Below the pieces are notes generated by a model. It saw only the letters and a program-made list of their open reading frames with translations, did not search any database and had not been told where the DNA came from. Below, piece by piece: positions 10,171 to 19,696 of a stretch of 64,000 nucleotides of DNA (the first letter of the stretch is position 1; each line of letters opens with the position of its first letter). The DNA comes from Gammaproteobacteria bacterium (GTDB taxonomy: Bacteria > Pseudomonadota > Gammaproteobacteria > Acidiferrobacterales > Sulfurifustaceae): positions 62,001 to 126,000 of the forward strand of contig JACQFZ010000070.1 in the NCBI GenBank assembly GCA_016199745.1, read 5' to 3'. A program made the translations under genes and the position numbers.

Positions 10171-10220
10171 GCGCCTCGCACTACACTTTTCCTAGTACCC
10201 CTGAGCTCTTAGGAACGTTA

Positions 10221-11165
10221 ATGATCGTCAGAAATCGGCCATCGGCGCTGAATCTATTCTTTATTACCCGCGGCTCGATCGTGGTCCATATCGCCCCGCA
10301 AATCATTGCGGCGGCATCGTTCGGTGGGTTAGTTACCTATCTGCATACTGTGGTCCCGCTGCCGATATTAACGGTAATTCCGTTTACCTTGATCGGCCTG
10401 GCGTTGTCGATCTTCCTCGGCTTCAGAAACAGCGCGTGCTACGACCGTTATTGGGAAGGCCGGAAACTGTGGGGTCAGCTGATCATTAATACACGCACGT
10501 TCGCGCGCCAATGTACGACACTGATCGGTACGAACAATGACAAGACCGAGGATCAGGACAGCAAGAGCGTCAGTCGGCTCAAGCATCGCATGATCTACAA
10601 GACCATCGCGTTTTCGCATGCGCTGCGGCATCACTTGCGCGGTACCGTACCGCATAGCAGCCTGAAAAAATTTCTTGAGCCGGAAGATCTCGAATTCATC
10701 GCCACCCGCAGCAACATTCCGAATGCGATCGTCGACCTGCTCGCGCGCGATCTGCGTTATTGCCTGCGCCATCGCCTCTTGAGCGACATGCTCGCGCAGA
10801 ATATCGATGAAACGATCACATCGATGGCGGGCGTGCTCGCCGGTTGCGAGCGTATTCGCAATACGCCGTTACCGTTCGCTTACACCTTGCTGCTGCATCG
10901 CACAGCGTATCTTTATTGCTTTCTGTTGCCGTTCGGACTGGTCGACACGATCGGGCTAATGACACCGCTGGTGGTCGCGATCGTGTCGTATACGTTCTTT
11001 GGGCTGGATGCGCTCGGCGACGAAATCGAAGAGCCGTTCGGCCAACTACCGAACGATTTGCCGTTGTCGGCGATGTGCCGCACGATTGAAATCGACCTAC
11101 GCCAACAACTCGGTGAGCGTAATACGCCGCCGCCGCTGCAGCCGGTCAACTACTGCTTGCTCTAA
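10221..11165 (+). CDS. Bestrophin-family (UPF0187/YneE) anion channel
   Basis: A 314-residue inner-membrane protein of the bacterial bestrophin family, pentameric ion channels. The family signature FRNSACYDRYWEGRKLWGQLI is at about 68-90. It is preceded by two hydrophobic segments (20-45 and 47-68), with two more at about 225-265. The motif FFGLDALGDEIEEPFG near the C-terminus is also typical. An AGGA Shine-Dalgarno sequence lies about 8 bases before the ATG. It looks monocistronic. The transported ion cannot be read from sequence. Confidence 0.9.
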   Translation: MIVRNRPSALNLFFITRGSIVVHIAPQIIAAASFGGLVTYLHTVVPLPILTVIPFTLIGLALSIFLGFRNSACYDRYWEGRKLWGQLIINTRTFARQCTTLIGTNNDKTEDQDSKSVSRLKHRMIYKTIAFSHALRHHLRGTVPHSSLKKFLEPEDLEFIATRSNIPNAIVDLLARDLRYCLRHRLLSDMLAQNIDETITSMAGVLAGCERIRNTPLPFAYTLLLHRTAYLYCFLLPFGLVDTIGLMTPLVVAIVSYTFFGLDALGDEIEEPFGQLPNDLPLSAMCRTIEIDLRQQLGERNTPPPLQPVNYCLL

Positions 11166-11169
11166 CGAA

Positions 11170-12048
11170 TCAATCTTTGGCGGCGCGCGCCGATAAATAA
11201 GCACCAACGACGATCAGCGCGCCGCCGATCCACTCGCGCGGCATTACCACTTCATTCGTCAATAACTGCTGCGACACCGCGCCGGCGATGAGCTCGACCA
11301 ACGTCAATATCGCCGCTCGATAGACCGGCAAATGCGTAACACCGTATTGCACCAGCACTGTCATCAGCAGAATGCCGCATAGGCCGAGGGCGACGGCGCC
11401 ACCGAATACGTTGAGCGACATCACCGGTAGCGGCACGGCAAACAACCCGATCATGGCCAGCGCCGTGATAACCACACCGGACCAGACGCAAAACACTTTG
11501 CCGGCGAGCGAAATGTTCTGCGCCTTACGCGTTGCCACGTTCGACAGCGCAAAGGCAAAACCGGCGGTGAGCGCCAGCCAGTCGATCCGATCCTGCGGCC
11601 AAGGGAAGCCGAGCTGCCGATCCCACAACATCAGCAAGGCACCGCTCATAGCGACGACTAGGCTGAATACCGCCACCCGCGAAATCCGCTCGCGCAATAA
11701 CAACCAGCCGAGCAACGTCGCCCACAACGGCGATAGATAAAACAGCAGCAACACTCGCAGGACATTGCCGTCGAGCACAGCCAGCACGAAGGCGACATTG
11801 GTCCAGCCGGCGGTGCTCAGGAGCAGTAATGCCAAACCCGGCGACCGTGCTAACCCCTGCAGAGTCCGCCGCCGATAAAACGGCAGACCGGCGATCAGCA
11901 CACTGCCGTAAAGAATCAAGGACAACCAGACGCCATGCAGACCACCCTGCTCGAGCAGGCGCATGGGATACCAAACGACGCCCCAGAGCATGGCACCGAA
12001 TAGCACACACAATGATGGATAAAAGGGTCGCGATTGGTTGGAGGGCAT
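11170..12048 (-). CDS. EamA/DMT-superfamily transporter
   Basis: A 292-residue drug/metabolite transporter-type permease with about ten hydrophobic helices in two EamA halves (about 12-140 and 155-285). The first half opens with LFGAMLWGVVWYP and ends with FYLSPLWATLLGWLLLRERIS; the second ends with VELIAGAVSQQLLTNE. Such proteins export amino acids, nucleobases or other small metabolites. It is divergent from dapC, 57 bases away. A link to lysine or diaminopimelate efflux is possible but is only a context guess. Confidence 0.85.
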   Translation of the reverse strand: MPSNQSRPFYPSLCVLFGAMLWGVVWYPMRLLEQGGLHGVWLSLILYGSVLIAGLPFYRRRTLQGLARSPGLALLLLSTAGWTNVAFVLAVLDGNVLRVLLLFYLSPLWATLLGWLLLRERISRVAVFSLVVAMSGALLMLWDRQLGFPWPQDRIDWLALTAGFAFALSNVATRKAQNISLAGKVFCVWSGVVITALAMIGLFAVPLPVMSLNVFGGAVALGLCGILLMTVLVQYGVTHLPVYRAAILTLVELIAGAVSQQLLTNEVVMPREWIGGALIVVGAYLSARAAKD

Positions 12049-12105
12049 TCGTGCGTGCCTTATACTTTCGCTGCTTTCAACGACACCCAGACCACAACAT
12101 CGCTC

Positions 12106-13305
12106 ATGAATTCGCGGCTCGCACGGTTACAACCGTATCCTTTCCAAAAACTCGCCGCACTCTTGCAAGGTATTGTGCCGCCGAAAGATAAACCGGTGAT
12201 CCGGTTATCCATCGGCGAGCCGCAGCATGCCGCACCCGCCTTTGTTTTGGAAGCGCTGACGCAGAACTTGGGCGGGCTCGCCAACTACCCGGCGACTAAA
12301 GGCGCCACCGAATTGCGCCGCGCGATCGTCGATTGGGCCAATCATCGCTTTCAATTGCAACGCTCACCGCTCGACACCGAACGTCACGTGTTGCCGGTCG
12401 GCGGCACGCGCGAAGCGCTGTTCGCGATCGCTCAAACCGTCGTCGACGCGCACGCCACATCACCCGTCGTCGTCATGCCGAACCCGTTCTACCAAATATA
12501 CGAAGGCGCGGCGCTACTGGCCGGCGCTGAGCCGTATTTGCTCAATACCGTCGAGGAAAACGGATACCGCATGGACTTCGCCAGCGTACCGGAAGCGGTT
12601 TGGCAGCGGACGCAGCTCGTGTACGTGTGCTCGCCCGGAAATCCTACCGGCGCGGTTGTTTCAGCGATCGATTTTGCGCGGCTCATCGACTACTCGCAGC
12701 GTTACAATTTCGTGATCGCCTCGGACGAATGTTATTCGGAAATCTTTTTCGACGAGGCCGAACCGCCGACCGGTTTATTACAAGTGGCGCACGAGCTTGG
12801 CATTACTGACTACAAAAACTGTCTCGTCTTTAACTCGCTGTCGAAGCGCTCGAACCTGCCCGGTCTGCGTTCGGGCTTTGTCGCCGGTGACCCGCAGATC
12901 ATCGAACAGTTTTTTCAATACCGGACGTACCACGGCTGCGCATTACCGCCGCCGACCCAAGCGGCCAGCGCCGTGGCCTGGGCTGACGAGGCGCATGTGC
13001 GCCAGAACCGCGCGCTGTATCGCGCTAAATTCGACGCCATGTTGGCCGTGCTGGGTCCGATAGTATCGGTACGGCGACCCGATGCCGGCTTTTTCCTGTG
13101 GCCGAAAACACCGGTAGACGACCAACGTTTCACCCGCGAGCTGTATGCCAAGCAAGGTGTGGTCGTGCTTCCCGGCAGCTATCTTTCGCGACCGTCCGCC
13201 AGCGGCGACCCGGGCAGCGCCCGCGTGCGGATGGCGTTGGTGGCGTCGCTCGATGAGTGTACGGATGCGGCCAAACGCATCCGAAACTATGTAGAATCTA
13301 TTTAA
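12106..13305 (+). CDS. dapC: N-succinyldiaminopimelate aminotransferase DapC
   Basis: PLP-dependent class I/II aminotransferase that makes N-succinyl-LL-diaminopimelate in the succinylase branch of lysine and murein precursor synthesis. ATG 12106 yields 399 residues starting [16 protein letters not shown], the family start; upstream in-frame codons lack similarity. Motifs: [53 protein letters not shown] and the PLP lysine region [15 protein letters not shown]. The next gene, dapD, starts 17 bases after the stop, and dapE follows, which fixes the function. Confidence 0.95.
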   Translation: MNSRLARLQPYPFQKLAALLQGIVPPKDKPVIRLSIGEPQHAAPAFVLEALTQNLGGLANYPATKGATELRRAIVDWANHRFQLQRSPLDTERHVLPVGGTREALFAIAQTVVDAHATSPVVVMPNPFYQIYEGAALLAGAEPYLLNTVEENGYRMDFASVPEAVWQRTQLVYVCSPGNPTGAVVSAIDFARLIDYSQRYNFVIASDECYSEIFFDEAEPPTGLLQVAHELGITDYKNCLVFNSLSKRSNLPGLRSGFVAGDPQIIEQFFQYRTYHGCALPPPTQAASAVAWADEAHVRQNRALYRAKFDAMLAVLGPIVSVRRPDAGFFLWPKTPVDDQRFTRELYAKQGVVVLPGSYLSRPSASGDPGSARVRMALVASLDECTDAAKRIRNYVESI

Positions 13306-13322
13306 AGAACCAGGGCGAACCT

Positions 13323-14144
13323 ATGAAGAACATTGAAAAAATTATTTCCGACGCTTTCGAACAACGCGCCAAGCTAACGCCGAAGAAGTCCTCGGCCACG
13401 GTCAAAAAGGCCGTACAAAAAGCTATCGATCTGCTCGATGCCGGCAAGGTGCGGGTCGCCGAGAAACGCGATGGCCAATGGGTCGTCAACGAATGGTTGA
13501 AAAAAGCAGTGTTGTTGTCGTTCCGCTTGAACGATAACGCGGCGATGCGTGGCGGCGCCAGTAACTATTGGGATAAGGTTCCGACCAAGTTTGCCAGCTA
13601 CAAACCGAAGGACTTCCGCAAAAGCGGTATCCGCGTCGTGCCACCGGCGACTGCTCGCAGGGGTGCCTATATCGCACCGAATGTGGTGCTGATGCCGAGC
13701 TACGTCAACATTGGTGCCTATGTCGACGAAGGCACGATGGTCGACACCTGGGCTACCGTCGGTTCGTGCGCGCAGATCGGTAAGAACGTGCACTTGTCGG
13801 GCGGCGTCGGTATCGGCGGTGTGCTCGAACCGGTGCAGGCAGCACCGACTATCATCGAAGACAATTGCTTCATCGGTGCGCGCTCGGAAGTGGTCGAAGG
13901 CGTAATCGTCGAACAAGGCGCAGTAATCTCGATGGGTGTCTACATTGGCAAGAGCACGAAGATCTACAACCGCGAAACCGGCGAAGTCAGCTACGGTCGC
14001 ATTCCGGCCGGCTCGGTAGTCGTATCCGGCAACCTGCCCTCGGCCGACGGCAAGTACAGCCTGTACTGCGCCGTTATCGTCAAACAGGTCGATGAGAAAA
14101 CACGGGCGAAGGTCGGTATCAATGAATTACTTCGCGACATCTAA
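13323..14144 (+). CDS. dapD: Tetrahydrodipicolinate N-succinyltransferase DapD
   Basis: Transfers succinyl from succinyl-CoA to tetrahydrodipicolinate, the step before DapC. ATG 13323 gives 273 residues, close to the 274 of E. coli DapD. An N-terminal helical domain (1-100) with [21 protein letters not shown] is followed by a left-handed beta-helix of hexapeptide repeats (about 105-230) including [20 protein letters not shown]. The C-terminus holds [25 protein letters not shown] longer in-frame reading from 13257 runs inside dapC and is rejected. Confidence 0.97.
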   Translation: MKNIEKIISDAFEQRAKLTPKKSSATVKKAVQKAIDLLDAGKVRVAEKRDGQWVVNEWLKKAVLLSFRLNDNAAMRGGASNYWDKVPTKFASYKPKDFRKSGIRVVPPATARRGAYIAPNVVLMPSYVNIGAYVDEGTMVDTWATVGSCAQIGKNVHLSGGVGIGGVLEPVQAAPTIIEDNCFIGARSEVVEGVIVEQGAVISMGVYIGKSTKIYNRETGEVSYGRIPAGSVVVSGNLPSADGKYSLYCAVIVKQVDEKTRAKVGINELLRDI

Positions 14145-14168
14145 TCAGCCGCTTACGAAATATCTTTC

Positions 14169-15308
14169 ATGGTAGATCGTACATTAGCGTTAGCGATGGA
14201 GCTGATCGCGCGGCCGTCGGTGACGCCCGACGATGCCGGTTGTCTCGACCTGCTCATTCCGCGGCTGCAGGCGCTCGGCTTCAAAACCGAGCGCCTGCGT
14301 TTTAGCGAGGTCGATAATCTGTGGGCCGAGCGCGGCACTGACGGTCCGCTGGTCGTGTTCGCCGGCCACACCGACGTCGTGCCTTCGGGTCCGCGCGAGT
14401 CTTGGAATAGCGATCCGTTCGTGCCGGTCATTCGTGACGGTCTGCTCTACGGCCGCGGCGCCGCCGATATGAAGAGTTCGATCGCTGCCTTTATTACCGC
14501 GATCGAAGACTTTAGTTCACGGCATCCGGTCCACTCAGGTCGTATTGGTCTGTTGCTGACTTCCGATGAAGAAGGTCCAGCGGTCAACGGCACCGTCAAA
14601 GTGCTGGACTGGCTGAAGGTACGCGGCATCGGCATTCAATATTGCATTATCGGCGAGCCAACCTCGGCCGATGTTTTGGGCGACGTCATCAAGAACGGCC
14701 GCCGTGGCTCGCTCAACGCCCGGCTCACGATCCACGGCATCCAAGGCCACGTCGCCTACCCGCATTTGGCATGCAATCCGATTCACGCCTTCGCGCCGGC
14801 ATTAGCCGAATTGACGACCACAGTTTGGGATCATGGAAATGCCGATTTCATGCCGACCGGTTTCCAGGTCTCCAATATTCATTCGGGCACAGGTGCGGTA
14901 AACGTCATTCCGGGGCAGATCGAGCTCGATCTCAATTTCCGCTTCGCGACGGCAATTACCGATACGGCGCTGCGTGAGCGCGTTGAAGCGATTCTGCAGC
15001 GACATGGGGTTAAATACTCGATTCAGTGGAAGCTGTCGGGGCCGCCATACCTCACCGCGCGCGGGAAACTGACGGGGGCGGCGCAAGCAGCCGTCAAGCG
15101 AGCGCTCGACATCGATGCCAAGCTATCGACCGATGGCGGCACCTCGGATGGGCGGTTTATTTCACCGACCGGTGCTGAGGTGATCGAATTAGGCCCGCTG
15201 AATGCCAGTATTCATAAGTTGAACGAACATGTTCGGGTGGAAGACCCGGCGCGGCTGGCTTCGGTCTATGTTCATTTATTGGAATTACTTTTTTCCGAAG
15301 ATTCATAG
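14169..15308 (+). CDS. dapE: Succinyl-diaminopimelate desuccinylase DapE
   Basis: M20 metallohydrolase that releases succinate to give LL-diaminopimelate. It has 379 residues, usual for DapE. Metal-binding and catalytic motifs are intact: GHTDVVPSG (His), GRGAADMKSS (Asp), TSDEEGPAVNGT (Glu pair), IGEPTS, and a C-terminal NASIHKLNEHV with the last His ligand. The dimerisation domain (about 180-290) contains RRGSLNARLTIHGIQGHVAYPH. Third gene of the dapCDE operon, 24 bases after dapD. The Shine-Dalgarno sequence is weak. Confidence 0.97.
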   Translation: MVDRTLALAMELIARPSVTPDDAGCLDLLIPRLQALGFKTERLRFSEVDNLWAERGTDGPLVVFAGHTDVVPSGPRESWNSDPFVPVIRDGLLYGRGAADMKSSIAAFITAIEDFSSRHPVHSGRIGLLLTSDEEGPAVNGTVKVLDWLKVRGIGIQYCIIGEPTSADVLGDVIKNGRRGSLNARLTIHGIQGHVAYPHLACNPIHAFAPALAELTTTVWDHGNADFMPTGFQVSNIHSGTGAVNVIPGQIELDLNFRFATAITDTALRERVEAILQRHGVKYSIQWKLSGPPYLTARGKLTGAAQAAVKRALDIDAKLSTDGGTSDGRFISPTGAEVIELGPLNASIHKLNEHVRVEDPARLASVYVHLLELLFSEDS

Positions 15309-15476
15309 GGTTAATATTCTGTTTTAGAGTTAGTTCTACGGAAAATCTGGGTTTCGACCCGCCCTGTCCTTGCTAGGTGCAACGCTATACTTCGGACAGG
15401 ATGATGGATGTGACATATGCGCCGACAGGCCACTATTCAGCTTAATCCCATGCCAGTACGGACCGCTGACTGATCA

Positions 15477-16277
15477 ATGACTGGCTTAATACACGTCATC
15501 ATGGCCGGCCTCACTGATCCTGGGCGGGTACGGAGCGAAAACGAAGACCGGATTGCCACCCACCCGGAGCTAGGTCTGGCCGTGCTCGCCGACGGCATGG
15601 GCGGCCATCAGGCCGGCGAAGTGGCAAGCGGCATGGCGGTCGATATCGTCACCCGCCATTTTGAAAGTCGCGAGTGGCAGCCGGCGCCTGAGTTCCAGCC
15701 GACGCAAACGGCAGATGAGCCGGAAACCGTGATGGAAGCCATCCGCAAAGCCAATACCGCCATCTACGAGGCCGCCCAAGCCCGTCCAGACTACCGTGGC
15801 ATGGGTTCTACCATCGTCGTCGCTACGTTCTACGACAACCGCATGTGCGTCGGTCATGTCGGCGATTCCCGGCTTTATCGCTTCCGTAGTGACACCCTCG
15901 AACAAATCACACGCGATCACTCCGTCGTTCAGGAGCTAGTGACTCGCGGTATCTTCACCGCAGATGAGGCGCGGCAATCGCTGGCCAAGAACTTGGTAAC
16001 ACGCGCCCTCGGTGTCGACGCTGGCATCGAGCCCGATGTCACCGAAACAACGGTGCAAAACGGCGACATTTACCTGCTATGTTCAGACGGGCTCAACGAT
16101 GTACTAACCGATATTCAAATTGGTGACAGCTTGCGTCGTCATAACAACGATTTAGACCAGGCCGTGCGCGACCTAGTCGATGGCGCCAACACGCACGGCG
16201 GCCCTGATAATATTTCCGTCATCCTGGTGCGCATCGACAGCGATACGCCACGTTCGAACGAGCTGGATGAAATTTAA
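15477..16277 (+). CDS. PP2C-family Ser/Thr protein phosphatase (Stp/PrpC type)
   Basis: Cytosolic metal-dependent phosphatase that reverses Ser/Thr phosphorylation by Hanks-type kinases. It has 266 residues. PP2C motifs in order: VRSENEDR (about 19-26), LADGMGGHQAGEVASG (about 40-55), GMGSTIVVA, VGHVGDSRLYRF, TRDHSVVQELV, LLCSDGLNDVL and HGGPDNISVILV. The metal-binding aspartates in DGMGG, SDG and PDN are all present. The FHA gene starts 30 bases later. No kinase gene is visible, so the partner must be elsewhere. An internal ATG at 15501 is an alternative start. Confidence 0.92.
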   Translation: MTGLIHVIMAGLTDPGRVRSENEDRIATHPELGLAVLADGMGGHQAGEVASGMAVDIVTRHFESREWQPAPEFQPTQTADEPETVMEAIRKANTAIYEAAQARPDYRGMGSTIVVATFYDNRMCVGHVGDSRLYRFRSDTLEQITRDHSVVQELVTRGIFTADEARQSLAKNLVTRALGVDAGIEPDVTETTVQNGDIYLLCSDGLNDVLTDIQIGDSLRRHNNDLDQAVRDLVDGANTHGGPDNISVILVRIDSDTPRSNELDEI

Positions 16278-16307
16278 GATTAACCGCTAGGGACAAAACA
16301 AAACCGC

Positions 16308-17024
16308 ATGAGCAAACTCATCATCAAATATAACGAGGCCGTGATCGACCATATCGAGCTGCGCCAAGGCGATATGAAGATCGGTCGTCGGTCGGGATGC
16401 GAGATTGTCCTTGATCACTTAGCGATCAGTGGTGAACATGCGAATATCTTTACCATCGGCGGTGATTCCTTCATTCAGGACTTGAACAGCACCAACGGTA
16501 CCTTCATCAACAACAAGCGCGTCGCCAAGCATCATCTACGCAACGGTGACACGATCAGCATCGGTCAGCATTCGCTGGTTTATTTGAATGAACCGGCGTT
16601 CCAAGATACGCACGAAGGCGACACCTTGGCGAAAACGGTAGTGATCAATCCGTCTGCACCGGTAGCGCCGACGCCCGCGCGTGCCTCAACAGCGACACCG
16701 ACGCCGGCCCCGGCGCCCGATCGACCACTGCCGGAGGTGAAACCCGCAGCGCCAACGATCGAGCGGCGCGGCACGCTATTCGTGCTTGACGGCGCTAACA
16801 GCGGTAAACGCATCGAGCTCACCAAAGCGGTAACCAATCTCGGCAAGACCGGCAAGCAGGCCGGGGTCATCACCCGCACCAGCGACGGCTACATGCTGGA
16901 AGCGTCAAAAGAAGGCGACATCCCGAAGGTCAACGGCCGGGCCATCTCGTCCAGCGGTAACAAACTGCGCAACGGCGACATCATCGAAGTCGCCGGCATT
17001 CGCGTGCAGTTTTATCTGAAGTAA
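16308..17024 (+). CDS. FHA-domain phosphothreonine-binding protein (copy 1)
   Basis: A 238-residue protein with an N-terminal FHA domain (about 1-85) holding the phosphothreonine-binding signature GRRSGCEIVL, SGEHANIF and NSTNGTFINNKRV. A Pro/Ala/Thr-rich linker (about 100-145) follows, then a second, degenerate FHA-like domain from GTLFVLDGANSGKRIEL to the end. It probably docks phosphorylated partners of the phosphatase system next door (inference). It is paralogous to the protein at 18076, sharing about 60 % identity by eye in the first domain. Confidence 0.9.
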   Translation: MSKLIIKYNEAVIDHIELRQGDMKIGRRSGCEIVLDHLAISGEHANIFTIGGDSFIQDLNSTNGTFINNKRVAKHHLRNGDTISIGQHSLVYLNEPAFQDTHEGDTLAKTVVINPSAPVAPTPARASTATPTPAPAPDRPLPEVKPAAPTIERRGTLFVLDGANSGKRIELTKAVTNLGKTGKQAGVITRTSDGYMLEASKEGDIPKVNGRAISSSGNKLRNGDIIEVAGIRVQFYLK

Positions 17025-17049
17025 ACGCCTTCACCATCGCAGCGGCTAT

Positions 17050-17086
17050 GGCGTCAGGGCAATACCGGACTGACGCCTTGCTTCTT
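17050..17086 (+). terminator. Probable intrinsic terminator after FHA copy 1
   Basis: An 8-bp stem (GGCGTCAG at 17050-17057, CTGACGCC at 17070-17077) with a 12-base loop is followed by the T-rich TTGCTTCTTT. It lies 26 bases after the FHA stop and just before the LysR start. It would separate the phosphatase-FHA unit from the LysR gene. Confidence 0.6.
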
Positions 17087-17099
17087 TGCGAAACCCCAC

Positions 17100-18005
17100 A
17101 TGCGGCGAAAAATACCTAGCATTGAAGCGCTGGTCGCATTCGAGGCGGCGGCGCGGCATCAAAGCTTTACACGTGCCGCCGATGAGCTGGCACTGACGCA
17201 AAGTGCAGTCGGTCGGCAAATTGTTCTACTCGAAGAATATCTCGGCGTCCTGCTGTTCAACCGAATTAAGAAACGCGTCAGCCTGACCGAGATCGGGCAA
17301 CTCTACGCTAAAGAGATCCGCGAAGACCTGAACAATATCGAACGGCACACGTTGGCGGCGATGTCACATCATGGCGTCGGCGGCGTACTCGAGCTTGCCG
17401 TCATACCGACCTTCGCCTCGCGCTGGCTGATCCCGCGGTTGCCGCAGTTCTACGCCCTCTGGCCCGACATCACCCTCAATTTGACCACACGCGCCGAGCC
17501 GTTTTTATTTACCGATACGCCATTCGATGGCGCCATTCATTTCGGCAGCCCGATCTGGCCGGGAACGGTAGTCGAGCATTTGTTCGGTGAAGAGATGGTG
17601 CCGGTCTGCAGCCCGAACATATTGGCAGGCCGTTCCGAGTTGCTGCCAAGCGATATGGAAAAATATAACTTGCTGCATCAATCGGCACGGCCGGACGCCT
17701 GGCGTCAGTGGTTCGCGCAGGCCGGCATTTCGCATTTCAACGGCATGAAAGGCGCACGCTACGAATTGTTCTCAATGTTGGTGGAAGCGGCGCGCGCCGG
17801 GCTTGGCATCGCCCTGGTGCCGCGATTCTTGGTGCTAAGCGAACTGGCGGAAAGCTCGCTGTGTATTCCGTGTCATTTGTCGCTTCGCAGCGAACAGGGC
17901 TACTACCTGGCTTATCCCGAGCGCAAACAGAGCTCGGCGCTGGTACAGGCATTCAAAGAATGGTTGCTTAGCGCGGCCAAACAGTATCGCCAGCTGAATC
18001 TTTAA
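17100..18005 (+). CDS. LysR-type transcriptional regulator, GcvA-like
   Basis: A 301-residue LysR regulator. The N-terminal winged helix-turn-helix spans residues 5-65, with ALVAFEAAARHQSFTRAADELALTQSAVGRQI and the wing FNRIKKRVSLTEIGQ. The effector-binding domain (about 92-295) contains LELAVIPTFASRWLIPRLP and GLGIALVPRFL, as in the GcvA/AmpR branch. It lies between two paralogous FHA genes on the same strand. The target and effector are unknown; being wedged in the FHA pair suggests insertion after duplication rather than shared function. Confidence 0.9.
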   Translation: MRRKIPSIEALVAFEAAARHQSFTRAADELALTQSAVGRQIVLLEEYLGVLLFNRIKKRVSLTEIGQLYAKEIREDLNNIERHTLAAMSHHGVGGVLELAVIPTFASRWLIPRLPQFYALWPDITLNLTTRAEPFLFTDTPFDGAIHFGSPIWPGTVVEHLFGEEMVPVCSPNILAGRSELLPSDMEKYNLLHQSARPDAWRQWFAQAGISHFNGMKGARYELFSMLVEAARAGLGIALVPRFLVLSELAESSLCIPCHLSLRSEQGYYLAYPERKQSSALVQAFKEWLLSAAKQYRQLNL

Positions 18006-18075
18006 CGGTAAGTCGTTCTAGTGGCGTGCATAAACCGGAGTACTACACTTTCTTGGAAGCAAGGAGCGAAACGCC

Positions 18076-18714
18076 ATGAGCAAGATCGTCATCAAGCATC
18101 ACGATGCCGTCGTCGGTAACTTCGATCTAAAGGACGGCGACGCCAAAATCGGCCGGCGCGCCGGCTGCGACATTCATCTCGACCATCTGGCGGTGAGCAG
18201 CGAACACGCGAGAATATCGACCGTCGACGGCGAATCGTTCCTGCAAGACCTCAGCAGCACCAACGGCACCTTCATCGACAACAAGCGCGTCAGTCGCCAT
18301 CATCTTGCTCATGGCGACGTTGTCATCATCGGCGAGTACGCACTGGTTTACTTGGACGCACAATCGAAAAAAGGCGAAGGAGCAACGAATAAAACGTCAT
18401 CGGACATGCCTGATCCGGCGGTGCCGGACGCCGATAATCTGACAGTTCGCGTGAAGCACGGCCAGCTGTTCGTACTAGAAGGTACTAACAGCGGCAAACG
18501 TATCGACCTGGCGAAGGCAGTCACCAATCTCGGAAAAACCGGAAAACACTCCGGCACCGTAACCCGCACGGTCGACGGCTATGTGCTGCAAGCAAGCGGC
18601 GAATCGGACAAACCCAAACTAAACGGTCAGGCCGTGCCCGCCGCCGGCGTAAAACTGCGTAACGGCGACGTCATCGAAATTACCGGCGCGCGTCTCCAGT
18701 TCTATCTGAAGTAA
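18076..18714 (+). CDS. FHA-domain phosphothreonine-binding protein (copy 2)
   Basis: A 212-residue paralogue of the protein at 16308, with the same two-domain plan. The N-terminal FHA domain contains GRRAGCDIHL, SSEHARIS and SSTNGTFIDNKRV. The linker is short and charged. The C-terminal FHA-like domain runs from GQLFVLEGTNSGKRIDL to RLQFYLK. It lacks the long Pro/Ala linker of copy 1. An AAGGAG Shine-Dalgarno sequence precedes the ATG. It ends 11 bases before the convergent astE stop, with no terminator visible in between. Confidence 0.9.
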   Translation: MSKIVIKHHDAVVGNFDLKDGDAKIGRRAGCDIHLDHLAVSSEHARISTVDGESFLQDLSSTNGTFIDNKRVSRHHLAHGDVVIIGEYALVYLDAQSKKGEGATNKTSSDMPDPAVPDADNLTVRVKHGQLFVLEGTNSGKRIDLAKAVTNLGKTGKHSGTVTRTVDGYVLQASGESDKPKLNGQAVPAAGVKLRNGDVIEITGARLQFYLK

Positions 18715-18725
18715 ATCGTTCTGCC

Positions 18726-19688
18726 CTACTCGACCGGCGCGATCAATAACCCCGCACGCTCTCCTGGGTCGACCTTCGGATTGGGGAAAATAATCCGCTC
18801 CAATGGCGCGCCGACTCGATAGGTCACATCGACGTCGGTCGCTACCACATGATCGCGCGGAAACGGCGTGAAGTTGGGAACATCGGTGGCGAATGACAAC
18901 TTAAACTGCGAAGTGCGTTTAACGATTTCGGTCGTTACCTTGAAAGTAGCGATCGCGCTTGCCCGTGAGTTATCAACAAGTGATCCGGTGCGCACGAGCC
19001 GGTCGAGGGCGTTGCGGAAGTTTTCTAGGACCGAGGTATCGTGACTGCCGAATCGGCCGATGCGACCGAGCTCGAGCGTGCATGAGGTAGCGCCGAGCTT
19101 GGCGGTGTAAGACGAGAAAGTCGACGCCGGCAGGTCGTTGAAGACCACTGCATCGACATCCGCCGCACTCAACCATGCCGCCAACTCGTCGCAGCGCTGC
19201 GCATCGGTTTGCCGCGGCACGACAGCGAAGCGCGGGAACAGCGACGGCCGAATAGTCGAATGCAGGTCGAGGTGCCACTGGCGCGCTGCCGTTGCTTTGC
19301 CGCTCGCCAAAAAATCGCCGGCAGCTGCCATTAATTGCGCGGCACGCGCCGTTTCATAGGCGCTGTGATCCGGCCGCAAACCCTCGACAAACAGCCGATT
19401 GAGATCGCGATCGACGTAGCGATGGGATTTTTTGATCGCCGCTAAATTACCGACACACAGCAAAAGATCGACTTGTTGCGCCTGCGGCTCGCGCTGCCAC
19501 TCGGCCAACAGCTGAGCCAACATCTCGATCGGGCCGGTTTCATCGCCGTGAATCCCGACCGATATGAGCAATTGCACCGGCGCTGGCTTGGGGGAATAAA
19601 ACCGCCAAATCTCTTCACCGAGAGGGTCGACGCGAAATCCCGCAGCACGAAAATCCGCTTGGGCGGTGTCAAAGTCGATAGGATGCAA
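18726..19688 (-). CDS. astE: Succinylglutamate desuccinylase AstE/AruE
   Basis: Last enzyme of the arginine succinyltransferase pathway: N2-succinylglutamate to glutamate plus succinate. It is a zinc M14-like hydrolase of 320 residues. Zinc ligands fall in SVGIHGDETGP (His, Glu) and WHLDLHSTIRP (His); SHRYVDRDLNRLF is a family block. The start is a TTG at 19688 with a good AGGTAAGG Shine-Dalgarno sequence that overlaps the end of the glutamate dehydrogenase gene, so translation is probably coupled. It ends the six-gene operon. Confidence 0.93.
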   Translation of the reverse strand: MHPIDFDTAQADFRAAGFRVDPLGEEIWRFYSPKPAPVQLLISVGIHGDETGPIEMLAQLLAEWQREPQAQQVDLLLCVGNLAAIKKSHRYVDRDLNRLFVEGLRPDHSAYETARAAQLMAAAGDFLASGKATAARQWHLDLHSTIRPSLFPRFAVVPRQTDAQRCDELAAWLSAADVDAVVFNDLPASTFSSYTAKLGATSCTLELGRIGRFGSHDTSVLENFRNALDRLVRTGSLVDNSRASAIATFKVTTEIVKRTSQFKLSFATDVPNFTPFPRDHVVATDVDVTYRVGAPLERIIFPNPKVDPGERAGLLIAPVE

Positions 19689-19696
19689 TCGTTACC

